Below, one piece after another: positions 57,281 through 64,000 of a DNA stretch of 64,000 nt. This DNA is from Lasiosphaeria ovina (Eukaryota > Ascomycota > Sordariomycetes > Sordariales > Lasiosphaeriaceae): assembly GCA_033439765.1 (NCBI GenBank), contig JAULSN010000010.1, forward strand, positions 992,001 to 1,056,000, given 5' to 3'. The position numbers were made by a program, and so were the translations under genes. The notes below the pieces were generated by a model. That model saw only the letters and a list, made by a program, of their open reading frames with translations, made no database searches and had not been told where the DNA came from. Positions within the stretch are counted from its first letter, which is position 1; each line of letters begins with the position of its first letter.

Positions 57281-59026
57281 CTAAGCCTCCTCGTCGTCGT
57301 ACTTGGCATCTTGATCTTCGTCGCCCTCGAAGACCTCGCCATCATCGTAGACCTCGTCGGCCTCGCCATCAATGTCGGCCTCGTCAGCCTCTCCACCATC
57401 GTAGGCCTCGTCAGCCTCGCCATCAATGTCGGCATCGTCGGCCTCATCAAAGTCATTGTCCGTCTCCTTCGAAGTCGGGCGAACGGTAGTATACTCCATG
57501 GACTGGTTGTTGACCTGGTGTTGGCGCACGCGCCACTGGCCGGTTGTGTCCTTGGACTTGAACCGGTGTGCGAGCTCCTTCTTCTTCTCGCTGACCACCT
57601 TCTCGCGGTATTCATCGGTCAAGCTGGCTGGCAGAGCCTTCTTGAAAGCCTTGAGCTCACGCTCGAGCTTCTCGTGTTCCTCGTCGGCCTCGAGGAACTG
57701 CTGGAAATCCTCCTCACGGAGGTCGTGCCCCCTACGCATCATGACGTCTCGGGGTTGCTCGACGTCATCGTCGCCATACAAATCCTCCTCCTCTTCGACG
57801 TCCTCAAAAGGGTTGTCCTGGACGACAGGCTCGTGACGTCGGCGATTGTCCGGCAACGCGGTGCGGCCGAGGCGCGGGGACTGAGTGCCCGCAGGCTGGA
57901 AGCTTGCCGCGTTTTGTCGCGCAATGTAGTCGCGATTGTCCCGAAGGTTTTGAAAATAGCCGACGGGCTCCACTGAAAATCGGACCCTGCTAGGCCCAAT
58001 GCCGGCGCCGGGAGCACGCGGCGAACGAACTGGCTCCTCCGAAATATAGCCATTGCCGAGAGCGCGGGGCGGACGAACTGGCTCCTCGGGAACATACTCG
58101 TTGCCGAGATTGGACCTATTATAGGCCGAGGACGATGACATGCGTGGACCAGGTCCACGGACGGGGTTGCGCGGCAGGCGCGAAGATCCAGAGGCCTGAG
58201 CCTCAACGTAGGGCGCACTACCGCGAGCTAGAGCCGGAGATGCTGATGCCGATCTAGTCAAGTCGACAACTGGAGGGGACATGCCCCGGACAGGCCTCGC
58301 AGTTCGAGGGGCATCGGCATGGAGGCGGTTACTGCCGCGACTAACAGGACGACCACCACGAGCAGTGGCCGAGGGACGACGAGTGGCAGCGCCGTTGGTG
58401 GGGGGGCGTGCCGGAAGACGGGGGGCAGCGCCGCCGGTGGGAACCCGAGCCCGAGTTGTCGAGGTGCTAGCAACCCGAGTGCTAGCTGTCCGCGCAATGC
58501 GACCACGGCCCACGCGATTGCGTTCCCTATGCCCGGGATATGCCCGATCAAAGTCGAGCGGAGTAATCGTGTGCCCACGCGGGCCGCTGAGCTCGCCTGC
58601 CTCGATCTTGTCGGTGCAGTCGCGGCAGTACGTAATTAAATGACAGCCGACACAGCGCAGATTCGGGATCTGGCTCTTGGGTTTGGCGCAGTTGTCGCAC
58701 TTGTTTGTATTGGCCCCTGGGACCGTCCATCCGGTACAGACGCGCCGGGATCGAGAACGGGGGGCAGAACCCGGGGCAGGAAGAGGGGCCGGCGCCGGGG
58801 CGCCAGGGAGAGGAGCCGGGGACGGGGTCGCAGCGGCAGGGCGAACACGGGACAGGCGGAGTGCACCGGGGGAGTCGGCGATGGCCTGGCCAGGGCCAGA
58901 GGAGGTCATGCCGCTGGGCGAGGCGGCGGCAGGGGGAGGCGACGGGGAGGCACCCTCGTCCATTTCCACGTCACTATCAAACGTGACAGTGACGGGCAGG
59001 GGCGTGTCGTTGCGCCGCTCTGCCAT
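57281..59026 (-). CDS. Uncharacterised protein with CX2C zinc-type motifs and acidic C-terminal repeats
   Basis: A single open frame of 581 aa; the ATG at 59026 (MAERRND) is the first one followed by family-like acidic sequence. The frame is open further upstream, but that part is hydrophobic/aromatic UTR-like sequence. N-terminus: acidic patch (DSDVEMDEG), then P/A-rich sequence. At about residues 108-140 lies a cysteine cluster CDNCAKPKS ... LRCVGCHLITYCRDC, three CX2C pairs with a nearby His, which probably binds zinc. Arg/Ser/Pro-rich disorder follows, with two similar segments NEYVPEEPVRPPRA and NGYISEEPVRSPRA, then EEDFQQFLEADEEHEKLERELKAFKKAL (helical). A tail of about 60 residues is made of degenerate D/E/A repeats such as EADIDGEADE. 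The layout suggests a nuclear or chromatin protein, but I do not recognise the family. Confidence 0.7.
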   Translation of the reverse strand: MAERRNDTPLPVTVTFDSDVEMDEGASPSPPPAAASPSGMTSSGPGQAIADSPGALRLSRVRPAAATPSPAPLPGAPAPAPLPAPGSAPRSRSRRVCTGWTVPGANTNKCDNCAKPKSQIPNLRCVGCHLITYCRDCTDKIEAGELSGPRGHTITPLDFDRAYPGHRERNRVGRGRIARTASTRVASTSTTRARVPTGGAAPRLPARPPTNGAATRRPSATARGGRPVSRGSNRLHADAPRTARPVRGMSPPVVDLTRSASASPALARGSAPYVEAQASGSSRLPRNPVRGPGPRMSSSSAYNRSNLGNEYVPEEPVRPPRALGNGYISEEPVRSPRAPGAGIGPSRVRFSVEPVGYFQNLRDNRDYIARQNAASFQPAGTQSPRLGRTALPDNRRRHEPVVQDNPFEDVEEEEDLYGDDDVEQPRDVMMRRGHDLREEDFQQFLEADEEHEKLERELKAFKKALPASLTDEYREKVVSEKKKELAHRFKSKDTTGQWRVRQHQVNNQSMEYTTVRPTSKETDNDFDEADDADIDGEADEAYDGGEADEADIDGEADEVYDDGEVFEGDEDQDAKYDDEEA

Positions 59027-59708
59027 GGTAAATGCCGATTGCCACTGGTCGGGGTCGGCGGAAGGGGGGGAGGATGGTGGTGGTGGGCAACCAAACCAAG
59101 CCCAAAAAGAATCGAAGCGCACGCTCTGGTACAGAGCAAAAGCAAACCAAGAAATGCCAATGCAAATGTACCAAGAACGAAAGAAGCCGAAACCAAAAGC
59201 CAAGAGGCGGAAGTCCAAGCAAGGCGGAAGACACAAACTGCCAAAAGACGAAGGAGGCGGAGGAGGAGAGGGAGTGAGAGAGTGTGGGTGGAAAAAGGTG
59301 AAGGAAGGAAGATCGAGTTCGCAGATGGAGGAGGGGAATAAATGCAAAACCGGCTGGGGATCAAATCAGCTGGAGCTGGTCCGAGCTGCACCTGCACTTG
59401 CCACTTCCTTTTGCTCCCGGGGAAAGAAAAAAAGGAAAAAAGGAAACCGCCGGGCAACGCACTATTTGGTTCGGATGAAGCTGTCACGCAGGAAAAAGCA
59501 GGCAGCACGCGGGCAGCCCACCCTTCACACACAAAGATCAGACCCTTTCTGAGCACCAGCTGACCAGTGACATGCCAGGAACGAGCCCCCATGATTAGAC
59601 GACCACTTATCTAGACACTTCCACAGTCTTGGTCTTTCTACTGCGGTCCGTGACCTGACACGACAGATGCTGTTCCTGCTGCCGTTCCATTCCGTCCTGA
59701 CCTCTGTG
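59027..59708. promoter_or_regulatory. Upstream region of the zinc-motif gene
   Basis: The minus-strand promoter side is strongly CT-rich on that strand (purine-rich here, 59160-59345) and contains an AAAGAAAAAAAGGAAAAAAGG run near 59423. No other gene is seen. Confidence 0.4.
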
Positions 59709-59935
59709 TCGCCCTGCCCTGCTCGTCGTAGAATCAGTACTTTCCTCGTCTGGCCCCACTGGTAATCATTCGCAGCAACGCCGCCCCGTCTTGACTTTAT
59801 ATCGCCCTGCCTTGCTCGTTGTCGAATCAGCACTTTCCCCGTCAGGCCCCACTGGTTATGACTGGCAGCAACGCCATCCCGCCTTGAGTCTGTATCGCCT
59901 TGCCCTGTTCGCTGTAGAATCAGTACACAGTACAG
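59709..59935 (+). repeat. 93-bp-period minisatellite, about 2.5 copies
   Basis: TCGCCCTGCC begins at 59709, 59802 and (as TCGCCTTGCC) 59895, exactly 93 bp apart. Each unit contains GTAGAATCAGTACTTTC-like and GGCCCCACTGGT...GCAGCAACGCC segments. Confidence 0.88.
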
Positions 59936-60194
59936 TTCAGTCCTTGAATGTTTGCTGGCGGGGGACTTTCCAGGATCAGGATAGCCTGGATGCCTTTACT
60001 CGTCGCCCTAGAGGTCTATTTACTAAAGGAGGTATTAGCTATCGGGATCCCTAGGATCCCTTTTACTTGATCCTTGAGGCCTATCTCTCCTCGAGAAACA
60101 CGTATTAAAGGCTTTTCCTGGATGGCTCATGTGCCAAATATTTAATATGCCCAAGTACCACGCCAAGAAACATTCAGGGACTGGATTGTACCTT

Positions 60195-60345
60195 CCCAGT
60201 CAGGCCCCACTATTTCTCGATGGCAGCACCGTCGTCCTAACTCGGACAGTAGCTAGACATCGCCACGGTCAGGCCCCGCTGCTTATCGCTGGCAGTTTGG
60301 CCGTCCCATCTTGTACAGAAGCTGGACCTGCCCACGGCCCCGGTG
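60195..60345 (+). repeat. Diverged copies of the minisatellite motif
   Basis: GTCAGGCCCCACTATTTCTCGATGGCAGCACCGTC and GTCAGGCCCCGCTGCTTATCGCTGGCAGTTTGGCC lie about 67 bp apart and match the GTCAGGCCCCACTGGTTATGACTGGCAGCAACGCC part of the 93-bp unit. They are shortened relatives rather than full units. Confidence 0.7.
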
Positions 60346-61710
60346 GACGATAAAAAAAGCTATCACGTCACCTTCCCGCTCTCCGAATTTCCAAGTATCA
60401 AATCACTTCTTATCAAGGCGCATGTGTGGCCAGCGAGCCGCCCAGCCAGGCCAGCTGACGTAGTTCGGACATGTCTAATCTGATCTGAAGTATTACTGAT
60501 GGGCAACATAGGTACCCAGGTACGCAGGTACGTACAGGGACACCACTCGAGACTTTGGGGCTCCCGTAATTCGTAGCCGCCAACTTTTTTTTTTTTTTTT
60601 TCAAACAGACGTTTTCAAAATTGGGCACCAAAAAAGACGACCACCTGGCCGTCTGAACAAATGCTCCAAAGCTCGGACCATATCCCGCCAATATCAAATC
60701 ACTAGGAGCTGAAGCGGCTGATCCTAATGCTTGCTGGTCTTGGTCAGTGCTTTACTTGGACCAGAATCATATCGTGGGTTCTAATTACCCGCCTACGCAA
60801 CCTCTAGGCACCCAACCGTTATATGCCTTTACGTAACCATACAACTGCCTAGAAGTAGCCGGATCTATCTGCTTTGAACAAATAAAGAAAAAAAAAGGTG
60901 TCGAGATGTTTATTACTTGCCCCTGAGACAAGGTGACATTGGCCTCCAGGCATATGAGTATGTGCGGCGTCGTGGACGTGAAGTGTAGTTGGAATTTGGG
61001 TAAACGTCGGGTCGGAGCACCGACTGACGTTGCAAATCACTGGCGCCAACTTCGGAAACATCGGTCTGGCTGGGGCCACGCCACGGTTTAATCACACCCC
61101 CTGGCTGGTTCTGTTCTGTGAACTGGGGCTCTCTGCTCCACAAATCCACAAAGGGCAGTGTGCATGTTCCCTAGGGGCCGCCAATCAACTTAAATGGCCC
61201 CCCCTCCAGTCCCCCACAATTATTTCATTGGACAATGGATCGGGCCTCATTTAAAATCAGTCGCGCTGTTCGCGTCATGTTGGCGTTGGAGCGCGTCCTC
61301 CCCCTCCTCCCCGCCATCTGCGGCTTCGCTGTCTCCCAGATTCTTCTGTCTGGCCACGTCCCCCCTCCCTCGTCTTCCACCTCCTCCTCTGTCCGTCCGC
61401 CCTGCTGACTTTTCGTGACCCTCCGTCACACGGAAGCCGTCGTGTCCAAAAGTGGGAACCCGAGTGCAGACAGACTGAATGTACCTCGTCCGTATTGTCT
61501 CCTTCCGAAAGGTGTTGTGGCGGGGGCGCAAACCGGGAATTCTGCGAGAGCCGTTGCAATCTGTTATCGTGCGTCCTGCAACGCTATCTATCATACCTAA
61601 GGTGCCTAGTCCTAGCATAGCATGTAGTGAATACTATGACCTGCAGTTCCCCCGCCGAAAAGAAGGGTCCAGCTTCTGCTCGACGCCTATCTGGCCGACA
61701 TCGCGTGGGG

Positions 61711-61770
61711 GAGAAGGAGGGGAAGGAGAAGGAGGGGAAGGAGAAGGAGGGGAAGGAGAAGGAGGAAGGG
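61711..61770 (+). repeat. 15-bp purine tandem repeat, four units
   Basis: GAGAAGGAGGGGAAG repeated in tandem, with the last unit changed to GAGAAGGAGGAAGGG. The homopurine strand could favour triplex structure. Confidence 0.9.
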
Positions 61771-62782
61771 GATGCCTCCGAGGGCCTTTGATGCTCGGCA
61801 GGGCAGCTTCGTCACCTCTCTCGCACTACCTGCTTTGTCGAGTCAAGGCAGCACACTGCTCCAGAAGCGTCGAGGCATACCCAAGCTAGGTAGACAAGAG
61901 ATCACGGCAAAGGGAGACGGGTGTGGAATCCAGGAAGTGAACAATGTGACAATGGTTGTAGGCACTCCGTCGTGAGATTGCAATTCGTCGTCGACACTCG
62001 TCGTAGTGGAGGGGGACAAAGTGGTGTGTGACCACCGTCGTGCCGAATCCAAAGGCGAAAACGAGCCTGCCGCCGTGCAAACAGGAAGCACGATGTATGT
62101 CGAGCTATCTGGGCAACCCGCAACCCTCCTTGCTGCGACTTGCCTGCATCGCGACCGCCCAGTCTTCTCCCTCGACTGTCCTGTCTGTTCCCCCGCCCGT
62201 GTCTGTCGATGCCCACCCCAAGTTCCTGCATGCTCGAGTTGCATCCACAAGTGTATCACCTCTTCAGCAGCAGACGATTCCGCACCCCACCTACACCGCA
62301 CCGTGCTGTTTTGCCTGCAGAGGCAGATAACCTGAGTATGATCGCTATTGTGCACAGGGCGTCCCTCAGAAAGAGTCCTCTGATGATGTCTCTCCCAGCG
62401 AAGCGACACTGAAAGGGCGCGTGCATGCGTGTGTGCGTTGCCTCCGAGGAGGCGGACGGACCGATGCACAGACAAGAAAGAAGGTGTCAGACATTGCGGG
62501 CACAGAGCCGCTCGGAAATATATCTACCTACCTACCTACCTACCTTAGCTATCTATCCGTAGCCACGATGCAGTAGTTATCAACGCGGCTAAAAGACGCA
62601 GATTTCGCTCCCACCAGGCATGTCATATCCGCAAGGTCGTTCGAACCTGGCTCAGCGTCCCTTATGACCTGGCATATTACCCGTTGCCTTGTCCCGAACA
62701 ATCCAGTGTACCTGTTTGGTACCGGGTCCGAGTTCGAATATATTGACCGTCGTGTTTGCCTGTTTGCCTGTTTGCCTCGTGC

Positions 62783-62783
<1 letters not shown>

Positions 62784-62822
<39 letters not shown>
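62784..62822 (+). repeat. (TG)n microsatellite
   Basis: An uninterrupted TG run of about 19 units, preceded by three GTTTGCCT units at 62753-62776. Confidence 0.95.
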
Positions 62823-62825
<3 letters not shown>

Positions 62826-63317
62826 AGGGATAAAGAGAAGCAAGGCACAGAGTATAGGATCCAGGGCCGAGGAAAGAGCCGCCAAGGGCTGGCCTGCCTT
62901 AAGGTTATCCCAAGTTGAGGTTTGGTCGTCGGGAGACCCTTACTTCGTACATTCTACCTAACTCGAAAGCCCGGCCGACACTCGTACCTAATCTGCAGAA
63001 AAACTAGTGCTGTCCATCACAGGCAAAGGCAATCGCACCATAGATAGACAAGAATTGGAGTCTGACGTCGTCGTCGGCTGCTGTTGCTGATCGGATCGGA
63101 TACGGGCCAAATCGATCACCGCAACGGGGCAGCAGCTCTGGTGGCCGGGGAACAGGCGCACTGCAGTCGATTCTCGAGAGCAAGTCGACAACAGGGACTG
63201 GGTTCGCCCAGGTACGGAGCAGCCCTCGACAGATCGCCATGGCTTGATTGCTTCTTTGAAAATGTACCGCTCCTGCAGGACAGGGTACAAAGCCAAGAAG
63301 TACTCTCCCGTCTCCAG

Positions 63318-63433
<116 letters not shown>

Positions 63434-63779
63434 GTCTCTCGTCTTCGTCACTCTTGAGTGCTTGCTTGAGTGCTTGCTTGAGTGCTTGCATCCGGGCCTG
63501 CAGCAGCCTCCCCACTGAGTAGCCTAAGGACGAGCAGGAGCGAGCGGAGGGCCCGCCTGCGTCGCTCAGGCTCCCTTATTGGCCGGTCCGCCCTGATCAC
63601 CACCTGGCTGCCCTGCCCATCCCGCCGCCCGTCATGTGGCCCACTCTGAGCACCCCAGAGAACAGAAACGGCCAGCCAAGGGAACCCCTGCAATCACCTT
63701 GCAAGGTCTTATTAGGCGCATTATTTCTTCGGCCTCTGGCCCTGGCCCCCCCTGGCACTCCCTGGGTCTGTCTGTCAGG

Positions 63780-64000
63780 GAAAGCTCCTCTTCACCCCCC
63801 TTCACCTTCCCCGGCCCTGTACCACACCTTCTTGCGCTCAACAACTTCACTTGCCAACCAGCTCGACCTGTCTCGAAATCACCCGCTGCCTTATATACCG
63901 ACATCAAGTTCCAACATCCAACACCGTCAGACGTCGAGCGAATTTTTGGAAGGAAACCATCGGCTCCGAATCAACACGAGGTATCTCCATACCGGCTCCA
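63780..64000 (+). promoter_or_regulatory. Possible promoter of a gene beyond the right edge
   Basis: A C/T-rich tract (63786-63840) is followed by TTATATACC (TATATA at 63892-63897) and CAACATCCAACACC-type sequence as found in fungal 5' UTRs. No start codon of a recognisable gene lies inside the window. Confidence 0.3.

Noticed and set aside
59709..60345. Regularly spaced repeats considered as a CRISPR array
   Set aside because: The repeats are long, contiguous and diverged, with no constant short repeat and unique spacers, and the host is a eukaryote.
61843..62475. Overlapping minus-strand frames of 100-210 codons in the right-hand gene-poor region
   Set aside because: Low-complexity R/H/S-rich translations, no conserved motif and no consistent exon structure.

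Overview
The window is nuclear DNA from a filamentous ascomycete (Pezizomycotina, most likely a Sordariomycete). The grounds are short introns (mostly 50-140 bp) with GTRNGT-type donors and CTRAC-type branch points, fungus-specific families (Zn2Cys6 regulator, Pth11-like receptor, GH13-CBM20 secreted amylase, ABCC transporter), and decayed genes and repeats whose changes look like repeat-induced point mutation (RIP). I did not identify the species. Exon boundaries were set by eye from splice signals, frame continuity and family knowledge. In most spliced genes the exon lengths sum to a multiple of three, which supports the models.

Left part (1-31.8 kb). It opens inside a Zn2Cys6-type regulator, then a 15-exon secreted alpha-amylase and a small secreted protein, then housekeeping genes. 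These are a large F-box-like protein and the mitochondrial fission dynamin Dnm1 (both minus strand), Cox19, a three-LIM-domain protein, SUMO, Cmc4 and the Nup84/Nup107 nucleoporin. A decayed alpha-beta succinate-CoA ligase-like locus lies between Cox19 and the LIM gene.

Middle part (32-43.8 kb). A broken FMN-dependent 2-hydroxyacid dehydrogenase converges on a WD40-cyclophilin (PPWD1-like) gene. A 98-aa membrane protein, an Aro3-type DAHP synthase, cytochrome c1 and an MBD4-like HhH-GPD DNA glycosylase follow, all on the plus strand.

Right part (43.8-64 kb). This is accessory in character. It holds a Pth11-like receptor gene with an in-frame stop, a short-chain dehydrogenase remnant with three TAG codons, a 1648-aa ABCC transporter that looks intact, and an AT-rich repeat island (53.5-56.4 kb). 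The island contains two ~300-bp direct repeats and three TA-flanked inverted-repeat elements, one inserted inside another. One further gene, an uncharacterised zinc-motif protein with an acidic tail, precedes about 5 kb with no convincing gene but many tandem repeats, including a 93-bp-period minisatellite.

Functional links: Dnm1, Cox19, Cmc4 and cytochrome c1 are mitochondrial; Nup84 and SUMO act at or around the nucleus. These look like ordinary syntenic neighbours rather than a pathway. I see no clear new biological system. The most unusual sequence is the nested TA-flanked element pair and the set of decayed metabolic genes in a genome that also encodes an MBD4-like mismatch glycosylase.
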